Part shown: piece after piece, positions 1-7,251 of the stretch
Position numbering within the stretch: position 1 is the stretch's first letter
Layout of the letters: each line of letters opens with the position of its first letter
Assembly (NCBI GenBank): GCA_947629805.1
Contig: CANRFE010000063.1
Location: 1-7,379 of the forward strand
Length of the DNA stretch: 7,379 bases
DNA from: an uncultured Clostridia bacterium
Lineage (GTDB): Bacteria > Bacillota > Clostridia > TANB77 > CAG-508
Direction: 5' to 3'
Program-made: the position numbers and the translations under genes
The notes under the pieces: model-generated
Told to the model about the DNA's origin: nothing
Seen by the model: only the letters and a program-made list of their open reading frames with translations
The model's database searches: none

Positions 1-462
1 GATGCAACCGAAGAAGATATAGCCAAAGGCAAATATGCCTATGTAAATGGTAAAAAAATACAAGGAAATAGTAATATCGAAGAATTAAACGCTCAATTGT
101 TAGAGTTAAACCAGCAAAATGCACAATTAAAGGAAGAAATAGAAAAAATAAATTCTTCTCAAAAGTTCATTCTTCTAAAGAGTGGCTTAAGTTCGGCAAG
201 TGGACAAACTATAAAGGTAAGTGAAATAGTACCAGATATAGAAAATTATGCGGATTTAACAGAGGAAAATTTTCTAATTGTATTAAAAGGTTTGCGATGG
301 AGTACTGGGGAAAAAGTAGGAGATAATACAGTATTAAGAAAGACTTATAATAAGGATACAGCTACTCTTAGTATTGGAAACCTTGTTACTTATTTTGCTC
401 ATAAGGATGGTGGCTATGGAAATACGTGGTGTACTTATGATGTCTATTTGTATAAAGAATAA
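1..462 (+). CDS. C-terminal part of a tail-fibre/surface-like protein (5' end outside window)
   Basis: The reading frame is open from base 1 and ends at TAA 460-462, giving 153 visible residues with the true start outside the window. A TTG at 97 could be read as a start, but it has no ribosome binding site and the frame continues upstream in sensible protein. The first 24 residues carry the motif ATEEDIAKGK-YAYVNGKKIQG, which I know from phage tail, tail-fibre and some surface proteins of Bacillota, often as a short repeat. Residues about 25-50 (LNAQLLELNQQNAQLKEEI) have heptad-like spacing of Leu and form a likely coiled coil, as in trimeric fibres. The rest, ending GYGNTWCTYDVYLYKE, is a beta-rich domain I do not recognise. 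No membrane segment is visible. It could be a prophage remnant or a host adhesin; the missing 5' part would decide. Confidence 0.75.
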   Translation, partial: DATEEDIAKGKYAYVNGKKIQGNSNIEELNAQLLELNQQNAQLKEEIEKINSSQKFILLKSGLSSASGQTIKVSEIVPDIENYADLTEENFLIVLKGLRWSTGEKVGDNTVLRKTYNKDTATLSIGNLVTYFAHKDGGYGNTWCTYDVYLYKE

Positions 463-490
463 TTTATAGAATAAAATTTGAAAAAACTAT

Positions 491-518
491 TTTAAAATAC
501 AAAAAAATGCGATATAAT
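491..518 (+). promoter_or_regulatory. Probable sigma-A promoter of mfd
   Basis: A perfect -10 box TATAAT lies at 513-518. A weak -35, TTTAAA (491-496, four of six matches to TTGACA), sits 16 bases upstream. A TTGAAA at 478-483 matches better but is 29 bases from the -10, which is too far. The gap 463-555 is otherwise AT-rich with no convincing terminator hairpin after the preceding gene, so some read-through into mfd is possible. Confidence 0.55.
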
Positions 519-555
519 AAGAAGGTAAATAAAAAAGAGGAGAATACCAAAAAGA

Positions 556-3500
556 ATGAACACTATTATAGCGCAATTGCAAGAACTCCCAAAATTTCAA
601 GAGTATGTGGAAGAAATAAAAAAACATAGCCCGGTAATTTCTATATCGGGCTTATCTGACGTGGGAAAAATACAATATCTATATGCTACGAAAGAAGCAA
701 CCAATCGCCCAATTTGTATTGTAACTTATAATGAAATTCAAGCAAAAAAAATCATACAGGATTTGCATTACTTTATAAAAGATTTTGAAACTATTTCCTA
801 TTTTCCAAAAAAAGAAATTGCAACTTATGATTATGTGCTAGAAAGTAAAGATTTATTTTATAACAGAATAGAAGTATTAAATAAAATAGAACAAAATAAA
901 GCTAAAATTATTGTAACTACTATAGAAGCGTTAATGCAAAGCATGATAGCAAAGTCTACTTTATATGAAAATAAATTAGAAATGAAAATAGGGAAAAATT
1001 ATTCTTTAGAAACAGTAAAACAAACTCTTATAAAATTGGGGTATGAGAGAAGTGATTTAGTAGAAGGAAGAGGACAATTTAGCCTAAGAGGAGATATATT
1101 AGATATTGCCTTCTCAGAAAAAGAAGGGATTCGTATTGAATTTTGGGGAGAGGAAATTGATTCGATTCGAAAATTTAGTTTGTCTTCCCAACGTTCTACA
1201 GAAATGTTAGATAAAATAGAAATTATGCCAGCACATGAGTTATTAATAGAAGGCGAATTGTCTTCTGTTATAACAAAAATACAAGAAGGAAACATAGATT
1301 TTAGAGAAGAACTAGAAGAAAGAGTAAATTTACAAAAAGAATATCAACAAAAATTAGAGCAAATAAAAAAGCAAGATATAGAATTAATGCAAGCAAATGA
1401 CTATCTTAGTAAAATAGAGAAATATTTTAATTATTTTTACACAAAAAAGCAAACTTTTTTAGATTATTTAGGAAAGAACTTTCTTGTTTTTTTTGATGAA
1501 CTAGCCAAAATACAACAAAGAGAAGAAAATATTTTAATAGAAAATAGAAATCTTATGAAAGCATTACTAGAAAAAGAAAAATATATTCCGCAATCTATTC
1601 AAAATTTAGAAAAAATCGAATATGTTCGAGAAGATAAGCAAATACTATATTTAGCAAAACAAGATTTTGGTATGGCAAAGGTAGCTCCTGTAAAATTTCA
1701 ATTTTCTTATCGAGATGTCAATTATTATAAAAGTGAAACAGAATTATTAGTAGGCGATTTCTTAAAATGGCTTAAAGAAAAAAAGCAAGTGATTGTTCTA
1801 GCAGGAAATGAAGAAGAAACAGAAAAATTTATCAAATTGTTGGAAGAAAAAGAGATTCCATATCAGAAACAGGATTTAAATCATTTTCGTATGGAAAGGC
1901 AAGAAGAAAAAATGTCCCAAAAGGGACAGATGCTCCAAAGGAAAACGTCCCTAAAGGGACATATAATAGTATCGAATGGAAGGTTGAGTGCTGGTTTTGA
2001 GTGTTATGACTTAAATTTGATAGTGGTAACAGGAGAAGAATTATTTACTTCGAATGTGAAGAGGAAAAGAAAGTTAAGTAGTAGTTTTAGAGAAGGCGAA
2101 AAGATTGTTTTTGCGGATTTGAAAATAGGCGATTATGTGGTACACAAGAGCCATGGAATTGGCCAGTTTGTAGGAGTTAATACGCTAAAGGCAGATGGGA
2201 TTGTCAAAGACTATATAAAAATTCGTTATCGTAATGATGACATGCTTTATATTCCAACCAATGATTTAGATAGTATTCGAAAATATATGGGAGGAGGAGA
2301 AAGTTCTCCTAAAATTAATAAATTAGGAAGTAAAGAATGGGAAAACACGAAGGCAAAGGTAAAGAAAAATTTACAAGAAGTAGCAAAGGAATTGATTGAA
2401 CTTTATGCTAAAAGACAAAAAATTAAAGGTTACGCATTTTCAAAAGATACGGAATGGCAAAAACAATTTGAAGATAGTTTTCCGTATGTAGAAACCGAAG
2501 ATCAACTTCGTTGTATTGAAGAAACGAAAAAAGACATGGAAGAGCCACGACCTATGGATCGTTTGTTATGTGGAGACGTTGGTTATGGAAAAACAGAAGT
2601 TGCCATTCGTGCTGCTTTTAAGGCTGTTATGGATCAAAAACAAGTGGCTTATTTAGTACCTACTACGGTACTTGCAAACCAACAATATGAAAGCTTTAAA
2701 CAGAGAATGGAAGGTTTTGCTATAAGAGTAGAACTACTTAATCGTTTTCGCACGAAAAAAGAACAAGACGAAATTATTCGAAAATTGAAATTAGGGGAAA
2801 TTGACGTTGTAGTGGGAACACATAGACTTCTTAGTAAAGATGTAGAATTTCGAGATTTGGGCTTACTTATTGTAGATGAAGAACACCGTTTTGGAGTAAA
2901 AGATAAAGAAAAAATTAAACAATACAAGGCAAGTATTGATGTGCTTTCTATGAGTGCTACTCCAATCCCTAGAACACTTCACATGTCTATTGTAGGAGTT
3001 CGCGATATGTCAGTTATTTACGAACCACCACAAAACAGAAAGCCAGTACAGACTTATGTTTTAGAGCAAGATGAAGAAGTAGTAAAAGAAGCCATTACGA
3101 AAGAGTTGGAAAGAAATGGGCAAGTATTTTATTTATACAATAAAGTAGAAGGCATTGAAGCAAAGGCTATGCAAATTGCAAACTTAGTACCAGAAGCAAA
3201 AGTTGCTTTTGCCCATGGAAAAATGAGTGGAAATGAACTAGAAGAAATTATGATGGAATTTATCAAAGGGGAAGTAAATGTTTTAGTATGTACTACTATT
3301 CTGGAATCGGGAATTGATATTCCAAACGCAAATACAATTCTTGTAGAAAATGCAGACAAATTAGGGCTAGCACAATTATACCAAATTCGTGGTAGAGTAG
3401 GAAGAGCAGAAAGGCAAGCCTATGCTTATATTATGTACAAACGTGATAAATTATTAACGGAAGTTGCGGATAAAAGGTTAAAAACGATTAAAGAATTTAC

Positions 3501-4108
3501 TGAATTTGGAGCAGGTTTCAAAATTGCTATGCGTGATTTAGAAATAAGAGGAGCAGGAAGTATGCTTCGGAGAAATTCAACATGGGCACATGGAACAAGT
3601 AGGATACGATACGTATTGCAAATTACTAGAGGAAGTCATGAAGGAAATGCAAGGAATAGAAGTACAAGAAGAACAAGATGTGCAAATTGATTTAAGTTTT
3701 TCTAGTTATATTCCAGAAGATTATATTGAAAATAGTAGTCAAAAAATTGAAATTTACCAAGATATTGCTCTATGTAAAACAGAAGAAGATATTCAAAATA
3801 TTACTGATGAAATTATTGACCGTTATGGAGCAATGCCAAAAGAAGTAGAGAATTTGTTGGAAATAGCAAGAATAAAAAATGGGGCGAGAAAAGCAAATGT
3901 CCTAAAAATAACACAAAAAAGAGATGGAATTGTCTTTTTCTATGATAACCATAAATTTGCGATTTCTTTGGTAGATAAATTAGTAAAACAATACAATCGA
4001 AGAGTTCGCTTTTCACCAGGAAAAGATCCATATATTACACTATTTTTAGAGGGGAAAAATGAGCGTGAAAAGTTAAAAGAAGTGGAAGAGTTTTTAGAAA
4101 AGTGTTAG
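556..4108 (+). CDS. mfd: Mfd, transcription-repair coupling factor, interrupted by a +1 frameshift at base 3568
   Basis: Mfd is a cytoplasmic ATP-driven DNA translocase that pushes stalled RNA polymerase off damaged DNA and recruits UvrA. With base C3568 skipped the product is 1183 residues, normal for the family. Visible in order: a UvrB-like module with a degenerate Walker region (SGLSDVGK) and EGRGQFSLRGDILDI at about 170-184; a CarD-like RNA polymerase-interaction domain with GDYVVHKSHGIGQF at about 525-538; translocase motifs GDVGYGKT (673-680), DEEH (774-777), SATPIPRT (from 800) and QIRGRVGR (943-950); then the TRG region RDLEIRGAGSML (993-1004). The zero frame breaks after Leu1004 (CTT 3565-3567) and runs 40 basic, non-homologous codons to TGA 3688-3690. 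Reading from G3569 gives GEIQHGHMEQVGYDTYCKLL, the expected continuation, then the D7 autoinhibitory domain (SYIPEDYI) to TAG 4106-4108. The start ATG has AGAGGAG at 536-542, 13 bases away, which is rather long. About 20 residues near 450-470 come from an inserted palindromic repeat. The frameshift may be programmed, a mutation or a sequencing error. Confidence 0.95.
1913..1961 (+). repeat. Palindromic repeat block inside mfd, translated in frame
   Basis: Three small inverted repeats stand in a row: TGTCCC-AAAA-GGGACA (1913-1928, six-base arms), TCC-AAA-GGA (1934-1942) and GTCCC-TAAA-GGGAC (1947-1960, five-base arms). Their GC-rich arms stand out from the AT-rich gene around them. They encode roughly MSQKGQMLQRKTSLKGH, between LEEKEIPYQKQDLNHF and IIVSNGRLSAGFE. 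From my knowledge of Mfd I expect these two parts to be almost adjacent, so the block looks like an insertion that preserved the frame. The arms resemble small GTCCC/GGGAC palindromic repeats scattered in some Clostridia genomes. No second copy is present in this window. Confidence 0.6.
3562..3570 (+). other. +1 frameshift site ATG-CTT-C-GG in mfd
   Basis: The zero frame reads Met-Leu-Arg (ATG CTT CGG). Dropping C3568 gives Met-Leu-Gly-Glu-Ile-Gln-His-Gly-His, the conserved Mfd sequence. The extra base lies between T3567 and G3569, so its position is unambiguous. This is the geometry of known +1 sites: CUU in the P site can re-pair one base on as UUC, and the A-site codon CGG is very rare here. 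SD-like purine runs lie upstream (AGAGGAG 3547-3553, AGGA 3555-3558), but they encode the conserved RGAG and may be incidental. Confidence 0.75.
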
Positions 4109-4111
4109 GAG
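4107..4111 (+). promoter_or_regulatory. Ribosome binding site of the methyltransferase gene, overlapping the mfd stop
   Basis: AGGAG at 4107-4111 overlaps the last bases of the mfd stop codon TAG (4106-4108) and lies eight bases before ATG 4120. This decides the start of the downstream gene and suggests translational coupling. Ribosomes must complete the mfd frameshift to reach this stop; those staying in the zero frame end at 3690, more than 400 bases upstream. Confidence 0.8.
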
Positions 4112-4119
4112 AAGAGAAG

Positions 4120-4909
4120 ATGCAAGTCATTACAAGTAAAGAGAATGAAGTGATTAAAAACATCAAAAAATTAAAAGAAAAAAAGTATCGTGAGGAGCAA
4201 AACAAATTCTTGGTAGAAGGCATCAAAATGGTACAAGAAGCAATTAAGGAAAAAGCAAAAATTGATAAAATTGTTGTTTGCGAGGAATGTATTAAAGATG
4301 GAACCATTGGGAAAGAGCTCCTTTATGAAATTGCAAAACAAGATTGCATTTATACTTCGAAAAAGGTTTTTGAAAGTATGAGTGAGGTAACGAATCCACA
4401 AGGAATATTAGCTGTTATGCAAAAAGAAAACAAAGAAGATAGTATTTCTTACGAGGAAGATGTTATTATTATATTAGATGGTATTCAAGACCCAGGAAAT
4501 TTAGGAACAATTTTAAGAACTATTGATAGCGTAAACTTAAAACAAGTGATTTTATCCGAAAACACAGCTGACCCATATAACCCTAAAGTAGTGCGTTCTA
4601 CGATGGGAGCGATTTATAGAGTGAATATGATAAGAAGTAAGAATATTGTGGAAACATTAAAAAATATAAAAAAGCATAAATACGATATTGTAGCAACGTC
4701 TTTGCAAGCTAATCAAACGATTTATGATATAGATTATAAAAAGAAAGCAATTGTTATTGGCAATGAAGCAAATGGGGTATCAAAAGAAGTATTAGCCCTA
4801 GCGAATAAAAAAGTAAAAATTCCAATGCTTCGGGAAAACAGAAAGTTTAAATGCAGCCGTTGCCACCGGAATTATTCTATACGAATATGTAAGAAAAAAG
4901 TTGTCATAA
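4120..4909 (+). CDS. TrmH/SpoU-family RNA 2'-O-methyltransferase, interrupted by a +1 frameshift at base 4831
   Basis: Enzymes of this family transfer a methyl group from S-adenosylmethionine to a ribose 2'-OH in rRNA or tRNA, using a trefoil-knot (SPOUT) fold. The start is ATG 4120, eight bases after AGGAG; a GTG at 4102 lies inside the mfd end and lacks such a site. With C4831 skipped the product is 262 residues, typical of the YsgA/RlmB-like group. The N-terminal substrate-binding part (ITSKENEVIKNIKKL, then KFLVEG at 30-34) is followed by knot motif 1, DPGNLGTILRT (124-134), and motif 2, IGNEANG (213-219). Motif 3, IPML-GKTESLN (234-244), spans the break. The zero frame instead gives RENRKFKCSRCHRN and ends at TAG 4915-4917. 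The shifted frame gives AAVATGIILYEYVRKKLS and TAA 4907-4909. Motif 3 contributes to the knot and cofactor pocket, so the zero-frame product should be inactive. The target nucleotide cannot be told from the sequence. Confidence 0.92.
4825..4833 (+). other. +1 frameshift site ATG-CTT-C-GG in the methyltransferase gene
   Basis: The nine bases are identical to those at 3562-3570. The zero frame reads Met-Leu-Arg-Glu. Skipping C4831 gives Met-Leu-Gly-Lys-Thr-Glu-Ser-Leu-Asn, the conserved third SPOUT motif. The flanks differ from the mfd site (ATTCCA upstream here, GGAAGT there), and no SD-like purine run lies upstream. If the shift is programmed, the shared core CTTCGG would carry the signal. 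Confidence 0.75.
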
Positions 4910-4923
4910 ATTGTTAGAAAATC

Positions 4924-4952
4924 TTGAATATTATGGAAAGTTATGCTATAAT
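4924..4952 (+). promoter_or_regulatory. Strong extended -10 promoter for the membrane-protein gene
   Basis: The -35 box TTGAAT (4924-4929, four of six) is followed by a 17-base spacer and a perfect TATAAT (4947-4952). TGC stands immediately before it (4944-4946), making an extended -10. It begins 15 bases after the restored methyltransferase stop, so the membrane-protein gene is probably its own transcription unit. No clear terminator separates it from the upstream operon. Confidence 0.75.
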
Positions 4953-5018
4953 AAAAAAATGTTATAACAATTTTATATTTCTATATTCTAACTAGAAAAA
5001 AGAAAAGGAGAAAAAAAC

Positions 5019-5693
5019 ATGCAGAAAAGAAGAAAAATGGTGCGGCAGATAGTAGTCTCAAATCTTATTATGGTGCTATTTGCTTTGCTTATAGGCAACG
5101 CAATAGGTGCAGTAATATTTCTAAAAGGAAATAGAGCAAGTGCAGAAGAAATTATGGCAGATAAAGAAAGAACTTATAAAATTTACAATGAAGGCATAGA
5201 AGCTTCTGAAAATCTGCTGTATCATAGCTATGATAGTGTAACAATTAGTTCTCCCTGTGTAGAAGATAGGGAGCTTGCTTATCATCAGGGGTTAAAATAT
5301 GTTAGGCATCCAGATTTATTAGAACTAGAAACAAAAGGTTTGTTTCAAACAATAAAATATGATGGTACTTTTAAGTTTTATAATGGAGATAATAAGAGTT
5401 ACTATATAGAAATTCTAATAGATAGGGAACATATTGATGAGATGGATTATTATGATTATCGTGAAGTGATAGACAAAACAGAAATAATAAAAGACATTCT
5501 TTTTCTGATGGAAAAAGAAGTATGTTGCTTACTAATAATTGGAATCATAGTGAAAATCATTAGCAAAACTATTAAAAATTGCCATCAAAAGAATAAAGAA
5601 AATTCCCGGAGCAAGCAGGAGGAGAAAGACACAGAAGGGCAAGAGGAAGATGGCAACGAAGAGAACCAAGAGGATGAGGAAGAAGACGATTAA
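5019..5693 (+). CDS. Unrecognised two-helix membrane protein with acidic C-terminal tail
   Basis: I do not recognise this 224-residue protein. The start ATG has AAGGAG at 5005-5010, eight bases upstream. A basic N-terminus (MQKRRKMVRQ) leads into a hydrophobic segment at about 10-35, fitting an uncleaved signal anchor. Residues about 36-160 are polar, with charged and Tyr-rich stretches (MDYYDYREVIDK), and would lie outside the membrane. A second hydrophobic stretch, VCCLLIIGIIVKII at about 168-181, should return the chain to the cytoplasm. The tail from about 199 is almost entirely Glu, Asp, Gln, Asn and Gly, ending EEEDD. Two CGG arginine codons (5043-5045 and in the SRS near residue 197) and the tail's GAG/GAGGAA runs differ from the neighbouring core genes, which could mean recent acquisition. 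The two CGG codons follow GTG and TCC rather than CTT, and the frame is not interrupted there. Membrane location is fairly sure; function is unknown. Confidence 0.8.
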   Translation: MQKRRKMVRQIVVSNLIMVLFALLIGNAIGAVIFLKGNRASAEEIMADKERTYKIYNEGIEASENLLYHSYDSVTISSPCVEDRELAYHQGLKYVRHPDLLELETKGLFQTIKYDGTFKFYNGDNKSYYIEILIDREHIDEMDYYDYREVIDKTEIIKDILFLMEKEVCCLLIIGIIVKIISKTIKNCHQKNKENSRSKQEEKDTEGQEEDGNEENQEDEEEDD

Positions 5694-5722
5694 ATAACCG
5701 TTTCAAAGCATTAAAAAATAAA

Positions 5723-5756
5723 AAAGTACCTTTAGGAAAATTCTTAAAGGTACTTT
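5723..5756. terminator. Bidirectional intrinsic terminator between convergent genes
   Basis: A perfect 12-base stem, AAAGTACCTTTA (5723-5734) with TAAAGGTACTTT (5745-5756), can extend by three pairs (one G-T) to leave the four-base loop AAAT. On the minus strand the stem is followed by TTTTTATTTTTTAA, a good U-tract for ending asnS. On the plus strand the stem ends in TTT and continues ATGTTTATATT, a weaker tract for the membrane-protein gene. The hairpin starts 29 bases after that gene's stop and 9 bases beyond the asnS stop. Confidence 0.9.
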
Positions 5757-5765
5757 ATGTTTATA

Positions 5766-7157
5766 TTAAAATTCACAGTTCTTTGGTGTTCTTGGAAAAG
5801 GAATGACATCACGAATGTTTTGCATACCAGTTAAATACATCATCATTCTTTCAAAACCTAAACCGAAACCAGCATGCCTACTACTTCCAAAACGGCGTAA
5901 ATCTAAATACCACCAATAATCCTCTTCTTTAAGTCCTAATTCTTTAATTCTTGTTCTTAATTTTTCAATATCATCTTCTCTTTGGCTACCCCCAATTAAC
6001 TCGCCGATACCAGGAACTAAAAGGTCGGTAGCAGCAACGGTTTTTCCGTCATCATTTTGCTTCATGTAAAAGGCTTTAATATCTTTTGGGTAGTTTATGA
6101 CAAAAACTGGTTTCCCGAAAACTACTTCACTTAAATAACGTTCATGTTCGGTTTGGATATCCATACCCCAAGAAACTTTATATTCAAAGTTATCATTATT
6201 TTTCTCTAATTCTTTAATGGCGTCCGTATAAGAAATTCTTCCAAAGTCAGAATGAAGCACATGATTTAATCTTTCTAGTAAACCAGGGGAAATAAGTTTA
6301 TCAAAAAATTCCATTTCTTCTGGTGCATTTTCTAAAACATACGAAATAATATATTTAATCATATCTTCGGCTAAATTCATATCGTCTTCTAAATCGGCGA
6401 AGCACATTTCTGGTTCTATCATCCAAAACTCAGCAGCGTGTTTTACCGTATTCGAATTTTCTGCACGGAAGGTTGGTCCAAAGGTGTATACATTACGAAA
6501 TGCAAAGGCATAGTTTTCTACGTCTAATTGTCCACTAACCGTAAGGTGCGCATTCTTTCCAAAAAAGTCTTTCGAATAATCTACACTACCATCTTCTAAT
6601 TTTGGAACATTGGCAAAATCAAAGGTGGAAACGTTAAACATTTCTCCTGCCCCTTCACAGTCACTAGAGGTAATAAGGGGAGTATGCACATACACAAAAC
6701 CTCTTTCTTGGAAGAACTTATGAATAGCATAAGAAAGGACACTACGTACGCGGAATACGGCGTTAAATGTATTGGTTCTTGGGCGTAAATAAGAAATAGT
6801 CCTTAAATATTCAAAAGAATGTCTTTTCTTTTGAAGAGGATAGTCACTATCTGCTATATCAAAGGTTTCAACCTTATTTGCTTTTATTTCAAAAGGTTGT
6901 TTTGCATTTTCTGTTTTTACAACAATTCCAGTTACAATAATAGAAGAACTAATACTTAACTTACAAATTTCAGTGAAATTTGATAAAGTAGTATCAAATA
7001 CAATTTGCACATTTTTGAAAAAAGAGCCATCATTTAATTCAATAAAGCCAAAACTTTTAGAATCTCTTAAAGTTCTTACCCAACCAGAAACTTGTATTTC
7101 TTTTCCTATATATTCTTCGGTATTTCGATATAATTGTTTTACTAATGTATTTTTCAT
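5766..7157 (-). CDS. asnS: Asparaginyl-tRNA synthetase
   Basis: This class IIb synthetase charges tRNA-Asn with asparagine using ATP in the cytoplasm. At 463 residues it has the usual family length and is uninterrupted. The N-terminal OB-fold that grips the anticodon spans about 17-105 (IQVSGWVRTLRDSKSFGFIE). Class II motif 1 lies at about 146-162 (FFQERGFVYVHTPLI). Motif 2 lies at about 220-250, with FRAE at 230-233, and the run NSNTVKHAAEFWMIEPE separates AsnRS from AspRS. Motif 3 is GLGFERMM at 433-440, and the end PFPRTPKNCEF is typical. The start ATG (complement of 7155-7157) has a near-ideal AAGGAGG (complement of 7164-7170) six bases upstream. No CGG codon and no frameshift occur, so it serves as an internal comparison for the two interrupted genes. 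It is divergent from aspS and convergent with the membrane-protein gene. The upstream region is too short for a T-box leader, and none is seen. Confidence 0.98.
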   Translation of the reverse strand: MKNTLVKQLYRNTEEYIGKEIQVSGWVRTLRDSKSFGFIELNDGSFFKNVQIVFDTTLSNFTEICKLSISSSIIVTGIVVKTENAKQPFEIKANKVETFDIADSDYPLQKKRHSFEYLRTISYLRPRTNTFNAVFRVRSVLSYAIHKFFQERGFVYVHTPLITSSDCEGAGEMFNVSTFDFANVPKLEDGSVDYSKDFFGKNAHLTVSGQLDVENYAFAFRNVYTFGPTFRAENSNTVKHAAEFWMIEPEMCFADLEDDMNLAEDMIKYIISYVLENAPEEMEFFDKLISPGLLERLNHVLHSDFGRISYTDAIKELEKNNDNFEYKVSWGMDIQTEHERYLSEVVFGKPVFVINYPKDIKAFYMKQNDDGKTVAATDLLVPGIGELIGGSQREDDIEKLRTRIKELGLKEEDYWWYLDLRRFGSSRHAGFGLGFERMMMYLTGMQNIRDVIPFPRTPKNCEF

Positions 7158-7186
7158 TTTTTGCCTCCTTTAATCATTATGTTGCA

Positions 7187-7215
7187 ATTATACAATATTA
7201 TGCAAAAGAAAACAA
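7187..7215 (-). promoter_or_regulatory. Probable asnS promoter
   Basis: On the minus strand a perfect TATAAT (complement of 7187-7192) has a weak -35, TTGTTT (complement of 7210-7215), 17 bases upstream. A second possible -10, CATAAT (complement of 7197-7202), overlaps the spacer. Transcription would start a few bases before the AAGGAGG site, so the untranslated leader is short. Confidence 0.6.
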
Positions 7216-7251
7216 GATGTAGAGAAAAAAGTACAAAATAATCAAAAATAC

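Noticed and set aside
463..500. Terminator after the left-edge gene
   Set aside because: The region is AT-rich but contains no stem with GC pairs followed by a T-run.
999..1295. Minus-strand open frames inside mfd and the methyltransferase gene (for example 999-1295, 2649-2927, 3129-3359, 3813-4031, 4035-4307)
   Set aside because: They lie opposite well-conserved coding sequence, have low-complexity Ser/Phe/Ile-rich translations, and show no ribosome binding sites or recognisable domains.
3547..3560. Upstream SD-like sequence as a prfB-type stimulator of the mfd shift
   Set aside because: The purine run encodes the conserved RGAG of the TRG motif, lies at a different distance than in prfB, and has no counterpart before the second site.
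3568..3570. CGG reassigned to another amino acid as the explanation for the odd reading
   Set aside because: A change of codon meaning would not repair the reading frame; both genes need a one-base shift. CGG rarity or poor decoding remains relevant as a cause of slipping.
3590..4108. The C-terminal part of mfd as an independent gene starting at ATG 3590
   Set aside because: There is no ribosome binding site before this ATG, and the same frame encodes conserved Mfd residues upstream (GEIQHGH from 3569). It is the continuation of mfd after a +1 shift.
4102..4119. GTG 4102 as start of the methyltransferase
   Set aside because: It overlaps the end of mfd and has no ribosome binding site. ATG 4120 has AGGAG at eight bases and begins the usual family N-terminus.
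4935..4975. Terminator after the methyltransferase gene
   Set aside because: Only short GTTAT/ATAAC arms are present, the region is occupied by the promoter, and no clean U-tract follows.
6973..7173. Plus-strand 66-codon open frame opposite the asnS start
   Set aside because: It is antisense to the conserved AsnRS OB-fold and has no ribosome binding site or recognisable product.
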